Program-made: the position numbers and the translations under genes
The notes under the pieces: model-generated
Database searches by the model: none
What the model saw: only the letters and a program-made list of their open reading frames with translations
What the model was told of the DNA's origin: nothing
Assembly (NCBI GenBank): GCA_964019695.1
Contig: CAXHUL010000212.1
Span: 1 to 64,000, forward strand
From: Loripinus fragilis
Taxonomy: Eukaryota; Mollusca; Bivalvia; Lucinida; Lucinidae
Length of the DNA: 64,000 nt
Direction: 5' to 3'
In this document: positions 54,939 through 64,000 of the stretch, one piece after another
Position numbering within the stretch: position 1 is the first letter of the stretch
Layout: every line of letters starts with the position of its first letter

Positions 54939-57900
54939 CTGAAAAAAAAATTAACAGAGACCATGGGTACAGTGAAGCAAATTTTTAAGCGTGAAATTGT
55001 AATGAATTTCTTAGCCATCAGTTAAAATATGTGTTTTGCGTGCTCAAAAGAACATGTTTTGGTTGACAAATAAGAAAAACTAGAAATGATGTTTATGAAA
55101 AATTATGCCACCAACCCTTTGCTTTTCAAGATGGGTTCATAACACAAGGGTCATCTTAAGTTTTAAGTAAGAAGGGTTCATAACACAAGGGTAATATTAA
55201 GTTTTAAGCTTCTAGCTATACTACTCATAATCCTCTATCAGCTGACCTAATTTGAACTAAAATAAATGAAAAAAGTCAATAAGCAATGCTTATTAGATAC
55301 CCCCCGCACAGTAAGAGTCAGTGAAAAACCTTGGCACGTTATAGTTCATACCAGCAGACCTTAGTTTTGTAAAGAAGATAGGAGTAGAATCTGTGCAAAC
55401 AAAAATTATTTTTTCCAAACCAAATTCCTTCATGCATATGTTCAATGTGTCTACATTGTATAGGCAAAGTATCAAATTGTTCCATCAAAAGCTGTGGTAG
55501 AATTTGATCGGCCCATGAAGGCACCATCCATGCATATACAAAAGCCATATAAGGGAAAAAATGTCTAAGTTCTCATAGCTGTCCTTTTGTTAATTTTTTT
55601 TTCAACCAGACTCTTTCATGCATATGTTCAGTATGTCTATATTGTATAGGCAAAGTATCAAATTGCTCCATCAAAAGCTGTGGTAGGAGTTGATCGGCCC
55701 ATGAAGGCCTTATCTATGCATATACAAAAGCCTTATTAGGGAAAAAAAATGTCTAAGTTCTCACAGCTGTCATTTTGTCAAAAATAATTGTCTAAGTTGT
55801 CACAGCTGACATTTTGTCAAATATTATTTTTTCTGAACCAAACTCCTTTATTCATATATTCAATGTCTCTATATTGTATAGGCAAAGTATCAAATTGTTC
55901 CATCAAAAGCTGTGGTAGTATTTGATCGGCCCATGAAGGCACCAACTATGTATGACAAACACCTTATTAGGGAAAAAATGTCTAAGTTCTCACAGCTGTC
56001 ATTTTGTCAAAAATAATTGTCTGAGTTGTCACAGCTGACATTTTGTCAAATATTATTTTTTCTGAACCAAACTCCTTCGTGCATATATTCAATGTGTCTA
56101 CATTTTATAGGCAAAGTATCAAATTGTTCCATCAAAAGCTGTGGTAGGATTTGATCGGCCCATGAAGGCACTATCTATGCATATACAAAAGCCTTATAAG
56201 GGAAAAATTGTCTAAGCTAGCTGTCATTTTGTCTAAAATTATTTTTTCTGAACCAAACTCCTTCATGCATATGGTCAATGTGTCTACATTGTATAGGAAA
56301 AGTATCAAATTGTTCCATCAAAAGCTGTGGTAGGAGTTGGTCGGCCCATGAAGGCACTATCTATGCATATACAAAAGCCTTATTAGGGAAAAATTGTCTT
56401 AGTTCTCACAGCTGTCATTTTGTCAAAAATAATTGTCTAAGTTGTCACAGCTAACATTTTGTCAAATATTATTTTTTCCGAACCAAACTCCTTCATATAT
56501 ATAAAAATTATTCAATGTGTCTATATTGTATAGGCAAAGTATCAAATTGTTCCATCAAAAGCTGTGGTAGAATTTGATCGGCCCATGAAGGCACCAACTA
56601 TGCATGAAAAACACCTTATTAGGGAAAAAATGTCTAAGTTCTCACAGCTGTCATGTCGTCAAAAATTATTTTTCTTGAACCAAACTCCTTCATGCATATG
56701 TTCAATGTGTCTACCTTGTATAGGCAAAGTATCAAATTGTTCTATCAAAAGCCGTGGTAGGAGTTGATTGGCCCATGAAGGCACCATCTATGCATATACA
56801 AACACCTTATTAGGGAAAAATTGTCTTAAGTTCTCACAGCTATCATTTTGTCAAAAATTATTTTTTGGCATTTTAACATTTATGAGCAGGATATTTTTTT
56901 CATTAATGAGCAGGACAATTTTTGTGATTAGTTGAATTGAGCATGAAAAAAAATCTTGAGTCCAGGCTCAGAGGTTATAAAACTTTTCATACTCAACTCA
57001 ACTGAGCATGAAAAAAATAACTACTCATAAAAGCTAAAATACTGAGATGTTGTATTTATCATGCTTATAAATGTTAAAATGCCAACAATTGTTAGCATTT
57101 TAACATTTATGAGCAGGATAAATTTTGTGCTCAGCTTAGTTGAGCATGGAAAAAGTTTTATAACCTCGGGACCAGGACAGATACAACTAGTCTTAGAGTG
57201 GTTTAAAATTATTATTAAAGTGTTTCCAGAACTTTAGTGACCCCCGTTTTTTGCTAATTATTCTTTAATGGTGATTTTAATTGAAAAATAAGTTAGAGAT
57301 ATGAATTTAGATATAGACCGCGTAATTAAATTAATTTTTTCCACATAAATGTGAGTTTTTGTATAGGCTGGGATTAGATGGAATTTTGGTGTGTTTTGCT
57401 GCTCCTCTTTGAATTAGTCCCCAAGTGAACCTAACATATAGATAAAACATGGCTTATACGGGTCAGTGGAGGTAATTCGTCAGTCCTACAGATAAGAGTG
57501 CTTAACAGAAAATCATTTTTCCTATTTCTCAACCAAAAAATATTTGGTGTTTACTCAAAACAACCGCCTCGATGATACGGTTCTTTTGAGCACCCAAAAC
57601 ACGTGCTTAAACTGATGAAGACAGTCGCAGCTTCACGCTAAAATTGCTTAACTGGACAAATCTTCGCGCATTAGGCTATGATTCACTGCTTATATTGACT
57701 TATTCTCTTCACTGTACATCTAAAACCAATGCATTGAAATGGCCTGTGTTAAAAACGATTCAAGTAATAGTATTGTCTAAACCTTAAATGCTGGGTTGTT
57801 GTTGTCCTCTGCTGAATTTTCTTTCGAGATAATTATTTACTAATAATATGTCTTTCAGGAATACAAGTAGGTTTTCAAACAGTATGGATCCAGATAATGC

Positions 57901-60900
57901 CCAACATTTTAGCCTGAACTTGGCTTCGGCTGTTGACAAAGTTTATCAGCGAAATATCTTAAGCAGGCAAATATTTGATGCTCTTGAAGTTTAATGTATA
58001 TCGCCCATTCGCTATTTCTCGTCAACTCTCTAATTTGCTTGAATTGTCGTCATAAACTCTTTACTTACTAGTGTTGTCTGCTGATAACCTTTGCAAACAA
58101 TTTTAGACCCAGATCAGTCCCGACAGGCATGATCTGGATCCAAACTGCTTGACACGCTACTGATATTACCGAAAAAAATAGAAAAAACAACAACAAAAAA
58201 ACTGATTTTGAAAAAAATATATCAGCAGATGACAAAACCATGGCAAATTACCTCGTAGGCAAAAAGAGTCGATGAATTGAAATGGAAGGTGCTACATGTA
58301 CATTCAGGTTTCATGCTGCCTGCTTTCAATACGACACGGTCTAGGACCCATATAGATTTTTACAATTGCGTGTGTGCGTGCGTGTGTGTGTCAAAGTGAT
58401 GACGTGTGAGGTCTGCGGAATAGATTTTGGTTGAATCAGCGGATATAGATATTCCTGTAGACTAGTATATATTATCATAGCAATGCAAATATACCACGTG
58501 TATCTATAGGGGTACACATGGGTATATTCATAGAGAAAAACGACTTAAGTTATTCTTTTGTACAGGGGATTAGGGCTTCATTTACAAATAAGGGCGTCTC
58601 CCAAAAATAAGTTTTAGTTACGCGGTGTGCATTGAAATCCACATGCTAAGTGCCGTTCTTCTAGGTTCAATTTAAAGCTGTTTAAAAAAAGAAAAACGGG
58701 GGTCACTTAAACTCTGGAAACACATTAGTTAACATACCCGTTCCTTCTCTTTTTTTCTTTTGAAGAACCTAGAGCCACCACTTGTGGTCTTCTTGTCAAC
58801 AAAGTGTTCTGGGTCTGGTACAAACTCAGATACAAAATGACCAAGGCTATCTACTTTCCCCAGTGACATGTTACTGAAAAACAAGTAAAGCTTTTGAAAA
58901 GAAATCCATTAGGTCATTTCAACAAAGTGTTCCAAAGCTGGGGTAAATTCCCTATTTCTAATAAATCCACCTTTCCTAGCAAGATGTGAATGAAAAAGCA
59001 AATATTTTGCATAATCACAATAAACCCAAATATGGTAATAAAATCATTCATCCTTATTGCTTGTTTTTGTCGCATTTTTTTTTTTTTTTTTTGTGTTTAA
59101 TGTCACTTCCATCAAGTTTTCAGTCATGCCCTGATGGTCAGTTACCCTATAATGCTATCCTATTCCTGAGCAGGCTTCACATAAAAGTTACCAGCTCATA
59201 CTTTTATGAGTAACACATAGATTTAGATAAACAAAATTTTAAGCATAAAATTGTCAATATTTTTTTACCCATCAGTTTTAATATATGTTTTGCGTGCTCA
59301 AAAGAACCATCTCATTGAGTACCCACAACATATGTTTTGGTTGAGAAATAAGAAAAATTATTTTCAGTTATGCGCTGAGAGATCACCTCAGCCAATTTTC
59401 TTGCCATTTTTTCCTTTCTTGAAAACAATTCAAACACAGAGACCATGGGTCCAGTGAAGTAATATTTTTGAGAGCCAGACTGTAATTAATTTCTTATCCA
59501 TCAGTTTAAACAATTGTTGGCATTTCAATATTTCTTAGCACCATAAATCAAACATCTGAAAATTTAAAAGTAATTTAGTTCATATGAGCAGTTGAAATTT
59601 CATGCTCAGTTGAGTTCTGTGTGCCAGGTCTCAAAATTGAGGCAATTCACGGCATGGGGATTTATTCAGTGAGTCTCAGATTTAACAAAATTCGTTCAAA
59701 ATTCTGAATTAATTTTTCGATGTATGCCATCTATTGTTTAGGTAACCTTTAGGTACTTTTATTCACTATTGAAGCCAAACAATGACTTGTTGTATAGGTT
59801 TAGATAAACAAAACTTTTGAGCATAAATTTGTAAATATTTTCTTACCTATCAGTTTTAACATATGTTTTGGGTGGTCAAAAGAACCGTCTCATTGAGACG
59901 GTTCTTTTGAGTAACCAAAACATATGTTTTGGTCGCGTAATAAGAAATTATTTTTTGATACACACCCTTAACTTAAGCCTGTCACAGAAAATAATGTGTT
60001 TCCTTGTAATTCACACAATCCATATATCGGCCTCGACGCGAGAAAACCTGTCTTCAGGGGTGTGCGAATAACACAGGGGCAGACCAGCCTGCGTATCTGC
60101 ACAGTCTGATCAGCGCCTTTGTAATTCGCTATTTGAAAAGTATCATATGTAAACTAGCTACAGGTGAAATTTCAATTTTCTAGCTAGTCTCTATAGCTGA
60201 GGAGACTGGTTTGAAACTCATTTTGTCCGAAACCCCGAAGACAGGTTTTGTCGCGACGAGGCCCATATATGAGCTTGTTCATGAGAGTTTGGTACTTATT
60301 GCATATGCATAAAGTTTCTCTTCAACATTTCATGTACAGCTATCTAGTGGGGCTAGTGTCCTAATTTTGATCTGCACCTTCATCTACTGCCATACTTTGT
60401 GTATTTTTCAAACAGTGAAGGCTCTGGTTATACTGTGCATATGTACAGGCATGTCTGAGCCATAAGTATCAGTCTCGTGTACTGGCTTACATAAAGGTAA
60501 AAGGCCAAAGAATTTTGATTTTGCAATGGGTTAACCCTTTTCATTCTGGATATGGGCATACAGGCACTTTGGCAAACAGTGAAAAGACCCAGATGAAATT
60601 ATTTCACCAGGGTCTGCACTGTTTGCTTAGATAAAAACAATCTTCAGGAACAGAAATACATCATAATTTAGAAATTTTGACGCACAGCCCCTTAAAATAC
60701 AAAATACACAATTCCATACTTATTGTATCAATATGTGTGGTGTAATCCTGCAGAATGAAAAGGGTTAATACCTACCCTGAATCAGGCCTTCTCCACAGGA
60801 GATCAGGATTGAGGAGGCTGGGATCTAATGTCATATTCCTAATGTTGTCATCTAACTTGGAAAGCTGTAGTTTACGAGTCAGCCCTGACGCAAGGAGAGT

Positions 60901-63900
60901 ATTTTTGGAACTGATACTCTCACCCCCAATGCTGTGGCTGCCTACACTGTGCTCAGAGGAAGTTTCACTACCTAAAATAGTGGAAGAGTCACAGTATATA
61001 GATAAGATAAGATAACTTTATTTGCAAAAGGCCTATTGGCCCATGAGCCACACACAAAAATATAACAGTAAAGTTCATTCATGACATGAAAGCATGGTAC
61101 TAAGCAATTAGTGTATAACATTAATTTATATTGAGACTAGTTTCCATTCCTCGAATCTTAACAGAACTACTAGACTCCATTTTCATGAAAAACAACACAG
61201 TTTAATTTTTTTAATCTTGAGTTTTATAAAACTATATTGTCCACAAACAAAACTAGAACCTCCTGCCGATATAACTTTGCATGCTAGGTAATTTTTCATG
61301 TTTTCCTTGTCGTCTGCTGACTTCTTTCAAAATTAACTTGTTTAAAAAATTGGGTTTGCAGTAATTGATATATCCTTTAAGGTAAAAAACATATGTTTTT
61401 TTCAGTTTCCCATTTTGCTCAAGCCTACTTGATAGAACATAAAAGTTAAAACAAATATAGTATTTCAGGCGTGTTTACCTCTTCGCTTTCTTGGTCCAAG
61501 AGGGAACTCTTGACCAGTCTGTACTGCAGAGACCAGCTCTGACAGGTATTTGTAGTAAATATCACTCGTTAAGTACTTTGGGAAATGCAACTGAAATAGA
61601 GACAGAAAAACAATCGTTAAAATGTTATAAAATTTCTAAAACTTTTCACTTTCTGTTCTCAAAGAAAATGTGGGCTATGGTAAATGTTCTATAATTTCAA
61701 TAGAGTATAAACGATAATTGGTTTAACCATATTTTACTTCAATGAATCACACACATACATGCTTACAGACATAAATACACAATCATACAAATTGAAAATT
61801 GTACAAAAGCTATCACCCTTCTGAGTTTCCCTCCCCCAAGGAAACTTAAGGTAAAATATAGTACAGTAAAACATGTCTTAAGCCGCTACTCAAAAATTGA
61901 CAAAACAAAGGTCTTAAAGACAAATGGTAGCTTAATGAAGGTTGAAAGTATTGCAGAATGCTCTCTTGGAGCATTCTGCAATACTTTTGACCTGCATTTG
62001 TTTTTGGTTGTTTGATTTGATTCTTTAAGTCCCATCAACAATCTATCAGTTATAAAGGGACGGGTCTTCCTGGGTTGAACCAGTACTAAGCTAGGATTAA
62101 TGTTCTTGCTCAAGGACACGACGCAGTGACGCCAGTGAGGCTGGAACCCACGGCCCCTCTGTCTCAAGTCAAGCACTCTACCACTGAGCCACTGCATTAA
62201 GCAGTAATAGGTCTTGAAAACCAGTATTTGGTATCCTTTTTGAGTGGCCGCTTAAGACAGGTTTTACTGTAAGTACAAATTTTCTTTGCTAACCTTTTCA
62301 ATAGTCTGTAGTATAATTGCCCTTGGCTTGGCAAAGCAGTCTGGTAGAGGTCCTTCTTCCCTACATATATTGCCCTCAACCTCATAGCGTACACTGTCAG
62401 GAAAGCCCATAGGGTCAGCAGCTTGCAGGGAAAAATATCTACAAACACAAGATACAGGGTTTGCATAACTCTATGAAAACATATAGGCTAAACACGAGAT
62501 TTTGATACCTATTTGCATTGTCCAGCAGCAAAGGCTCAGACGAGCCTGCGCATGTGCGCAGTCTCGCCAGAGCCTTCGCTGCTTGCGGACATAAAGTACG
62601 GAAGTAGAGGAAGGCTCAGACAAAAATTCACACCTCCATAGCTCCACTAGATATAGGCCTCCAGATGAGAGTGTAATTGAAAATTAGTTTTTTTTTATTT
62701 CTCTGAAACATATGTTGTAGGACTTCAAAAGTTCCTCTTAACTCTTTCGCTGCCAATGTCGCCGTCATGCGACCAACAGCAGAGTGCCAATGTCGCCATA
62801 ATGCGACTTGGAAATGTGGCTTGCTTCAGTGATGTGTATTACCCTATTTTGCGACATATTGGTGCAAACAAGGGAGATAACCTAAACAGAGGACCTGTTT
62901 TTGGCAAACAAACCAGGAAATGGCAAAAAAAATCGTAAAAATGTAATTTTCTCAATTTTAAAGCGAGTTAAATCAATTTTACGGAAAATTGTGGCTGAAT
63001 GGCTGCTGCCAGCTTTGCCCAAGATGAGGTATGATAATGGAAAATAATCATTCCAGTGATATATATGATATGAAATATGCTATTTGGAGGATTTATATTG
63101 CATTAGGAAAACAACTACTTACAAAAAATGTGTTTTGGGGTATTTTCTACAATATGTTGATCAAAATATGGCAAACTAATTAAAAGTAGGTCATATAAGG
63201 TCAGTGTCATTCAAAGTCAAGGTCACCTGATCCGTCTGCCCATCAAAAATTATGCTATCATGCTAAACAGTATATGTGCAATATTTGGTCAAAGTTTCAC
63301 CATGATATTCAACCAAATAATGATTTTATACCATTTAAACAGCTTGACCCTCTGTTCTGACATTACCCAAAATATATTTGGCACTGAGAAGTACGTTTCC
63401 CCAGAAATTTGGCAGCGAAAGAGTTAATGAGACGGTTCTTTAAAGCAAGCAAACATATGTTAAAGTTGACGGTAATCTTATGTTTGGTTTGATTCTTTAC
63501 GTCCAAGTCAACAGATTTTCATGTTGTGATGGGTCTTCCTGGGTTTAACCAGTACTAAGCAGAGGATAAAGTGTCTTGCTCAAGCCTCAAGGACACAAAG
63601 CTGTGGCTCTGCTGAGGTCCCCAACCCCTCAATATCGAGACAAGCACTCTACCAGAGCCAGCGCACTCCTCTCATATCACATCATCTTTTGCCTCAATAA
63701 GCCATTATAAACCTTGTCATATATAACTTTGTTCTAGAGACACATACTTAACATATAGCACCATAGATAACCTGGAATAAACCTCAATATTAGCCATTTA
63801 ATTGTCAAACTGTGTTCTAGAGACACTTACTTATCATATAGCACCATAGCATCATCTTGTGCTTGAAGGCCGTCATAAGTTTCTTGACCAGCAAGAAGCT

Positions 63901-63964
63901 CCTCAAAGTTGTCTACTGCCAACAGGAACTGCAGTAGATGGCTTAGGCCCTCCTGCTCCATGTA
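54825..63964 (-). CDS. AKAP10: AKAP10 (D-AKAP2)-like, last six exons
   Basis: Six minus-strand GT-AG exons in compatible phases encode the C-terminal part of a D-AKAP2 homologue. In order: end of the second RGS domain (YMEQEGLSHLLQF, YFSLQAADPMGFPDS, NICREEGPLPDCF, HFPKYLTSDIYYKYLSELV), a Ser-rich linker, the LDPSLLNPDLLWRRPDSG and GKVDSLGHFVSEFVPDPE conserved patches, and the amphipathic helix EEMARKVAEMILKDV that in vertebrates docks the PKA regulatory subunit. AKAP10 anchors PKA at mitochondria and endosomes. The vertebrate C-terminal PDZ-binding tail (TKL) is not seen; this protein ends KTTSS. Earlier exons lie beyond 64000. Confidence 0.9.
54950..55075. mobile_element. MITE, family A, truncated
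   Basis: AGCGTGAAATTGTAATGAATT ... TGCGTGCTCAAAAGAAC, then directly the right wing GTTTTGGTTGACAAATAAG: the central hairpin is deleted. Confidence 0.55.
55386..56860. repeat. Satellite, seven units of about 185-240 bp
   Basis: GGCAAAGTATCAAATTGTTC recurs at about 55463, 55649, 55881, 56109, 56294, 56534 and 56722. Longer units contain a second copy of the CACAGCTGACATTTTGTCAA block. Apparent short frames are by-products. Confidence 0.9.
57480..57660. mobile_element. MITE, family A, diverged
   Basis: CTCAAAACAACCGCCTCG / ACGGTTCTTTTGAGCACCC centre. Confidence 0.6.
58060..58270. mobile_element. MITE, family B
   Basis: TGTCTGCTGATAACCTTTGC, GACCCAGATCAGTCCCGAC and GCATGATCTGGATCC. Another diverged copy is at 57780-57985. 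Confidence 0.55.
58366..58392. repeat. (TG)n microsatellite
   Basis: GTGTGTGCGTGCGTGTGTGTG-type run. Confidence 0.8.
58738..58873 (-). CDS. AKAP10: AKAP10 exon (GKVDSLGHF patch)
   Basis: Acceptor TTTTTCAG, donor GTATGT. The first base completes a Gly codon. Encodes NMSLGKVDSLGHFVSEFVPD and a basic FFKRKKEKER end. Confidence 0.9.
59220..59375. mobile_element. MITE, family A
   Basis: TGCGTGCTCAAAAGAACCATC, then GAGTACCCACAACATATG; one central arm is missing. Its right end abuts the exon duplicate at 59381. Confidence 0.65.
59381..59510 (-). pseudogene. Decayed duplicate of the AKAP10 anchoring-helix exon
   Basis: Aligns with about 54900-55024: it shares CAGAGACCATGGGT(A/C)CAGTGAAG, the helix start ATGGCAAGAAAA on the minus strand and adjoining MITE sequence. 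A one-base length difference breaks the frame, the acceptor is altered, and the rest of the exon is cut off by the MITE. It lies in the intron between the 58738 and 60776 exons. Confidence 0.7.
59795..59975. mobile_element. MITE, family A
   Basis: Perfect centre CAAAAGAACCGTCTCATTGA with its complement. Confidence 0.7.
60027..60270. mobile_element. MITE, family C
   Basis: CGGCCTCGACGCGAGAAAAC / TTTTGTCGCGACGAGGCCC ends. Confidence 0.7.
60535..60764. mobile_element. TTAA-flanked piggyBac-like MITE
   Basis: TTAA at 60531-60534 and 60765-60768; CCCTTTTCATTCTG / CAGAATGAAAAGGG ends, 230 bp. Confidence 0.8.
60776..60971 (-). CDS. AKAP10: AKAP10 exon (Ser-rich linker)
   Basis: Acceptor CTATTTTAG, donor GTAGGT. 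SETSSEHSVGSHSIGGES linker, then TRKLQLSKLDDNIRNM and LDPSLLNPDLLWRRP, matching the vertebrate DAASLDPESLYQR patch. Confidence 0.88.
61003..61045 (-). mobile_element. Retroposon 3' tail fragment
   Basis: AGATAAGATAAGATAACTTT followed by AAAAGGCCTATTGGCCC; compare 6652-6735. Confidence 0.4.
61479..61590 (-). CDS. AKAP10: AKAP10 exon (end of RGS domain)
   Basis: Acceptor TCTATTTCAG, donor GTAAAC. LHFPKYLTSDIYYKYLSELV, close to the vertebrate FLSSNLYYKYLNDL. Confidence 0.92.
61864..62269. mobile_element. Mariner-like MITE, family E, split by a SINE
   Basis: CAGTAAAACATGTCTTAAG to GACAGGTTTTACTG with TA on both sides; interrupted at 61999-62191. Confidence 0.8.
61999..62191 (-). mobile_element. 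tRNA-headed SINE nested in the MITE
   Basis: Minus strand head CAGTGGCTCAGTGGTAGAGT, box B-like GGGTTCCAGCC, tail with TCAAACAACCAAAAACA. Target duplication CTGCATT at 61992-61998 and 62192-62198. Confidence 0.85.
62294..62438 (-). CDS. AKAP10: AKAP10 exon (RGS core)
   Basis: Acceptor TTGTGTTTGTAG, donor GTTAGC. FSLQAADPMGFPDSVRYEV, then NICREEGPLPDCFAKPR, near identical in pattern to vertebrate AKAP10. Confidence 0.93.
62742..63423. mobile_element. 682-bp TTAA-flanked piggyBac-like element
   Basis: CTCTTTCGCTGCCAA / TTTGGCAGCGAAAGAG ends; TTAA at 62738-62741 and 63424-63427. It splits a family A MITE (62670-62737 and 63428-63480). Confidence 0.85.
63485..63668 (-). mobile_element. tRNA-headed SINE (reverse)
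   Basis: Same body as 61999-62191 with a degraded head (GCGCTGGCTCTGGTAGAGTG on the minus strand). Confidence 0.7.
63831..63964 (-). CDS. AKAP10: AKAP10 exon (RGS helices)
   Basis: Acceptor ATGTTTCAG, donor GTAAGT. YMEQEGLSHLLQFLLAVDNF, then GLQAQDDAMVLYDK; phase 2 end joins the next exon's Lys-Tyr-Phe. Confidence 0.93.
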
Positions 63965-64000
63965 CTGAAACATTGCAAACAAAACACGGTCAGACCTACT

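Overview
This window is eukaryotic nuclear DNA from an animal. Two recognisable host genes are split into short GT-AG exons inside large, repeat-filled introns, and most of the rest is interspersed repeats. The protein matches and the style of the repeats suggest a lophotrochozoan, probably a bivalve mollusc. That placement is an inference; no single sequence here proves the species.

Layout: (1) 1-1825, AT-rich palindromic satellite, TC and poly-C tracts and MITE-like sequence, with no gene. (2) 1832-18206, a 16,375-bp element bounded by a perfect 6-bp target duplication (CATTCA). Its ends read AGTAGTATAGG / CCTATACTACT, as expected for a Polinton/Maverick. It is unusual because its terminal inverted repeats are about 4.06 kb and carry genes: a zinc-finger packaging-type ATPase, a protein with two PC4-like domains, a 50-aa protein and a 108-aa protein, all transcribed outward. 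The middle holds a second inverted repeat (about 1.16-kb arms), an HExxH metallopeptidase gene, a DUF4258-like small gene and virus-like promoters. No DNA polymerase B, integrase or major capsid gene was recognised. The two long arms carry different lesions, and one also carries a 1,031-bp MITE with a TA duplication. (3) 18213-20636, no gene recognised. (4) 20637-42119 (+), ten exons of an ERCC6L (PICH)-type SNF2 helicase, covering motif II to motif VI. The exons for motif I lie outside the window or are missing, and the 3' exons are lost beyond an N gap at 42450-42472. (5) 42477-54824, transposons, including a 3.8-kb element with a decayed coding region. (6) 54825-63964 (-), the last six exons of an AKAP10 (D-AKAP2) homologue: the end of the second RGS domain, a linker and the C-terminal PKA-anchoring helix. 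ERCC6L and AKAP10 converge tail to tail.

The intron repeats have readable insertion histories. They include CAGGG-ended hAT-like elements with 5-6-bp duplications, TTAA-flanked piggyBac-like elements (one nested in a hAT-like element), TA-flanked mariner-like MITEs, tRNA-headed SINEs, an internally deleted hAT transposase, and a decayed partial duplicate of the AKAP10 anchoring-helix exon.

All calls come from reading the sequence. Family names rest on remembered motifs, and no database search was run.
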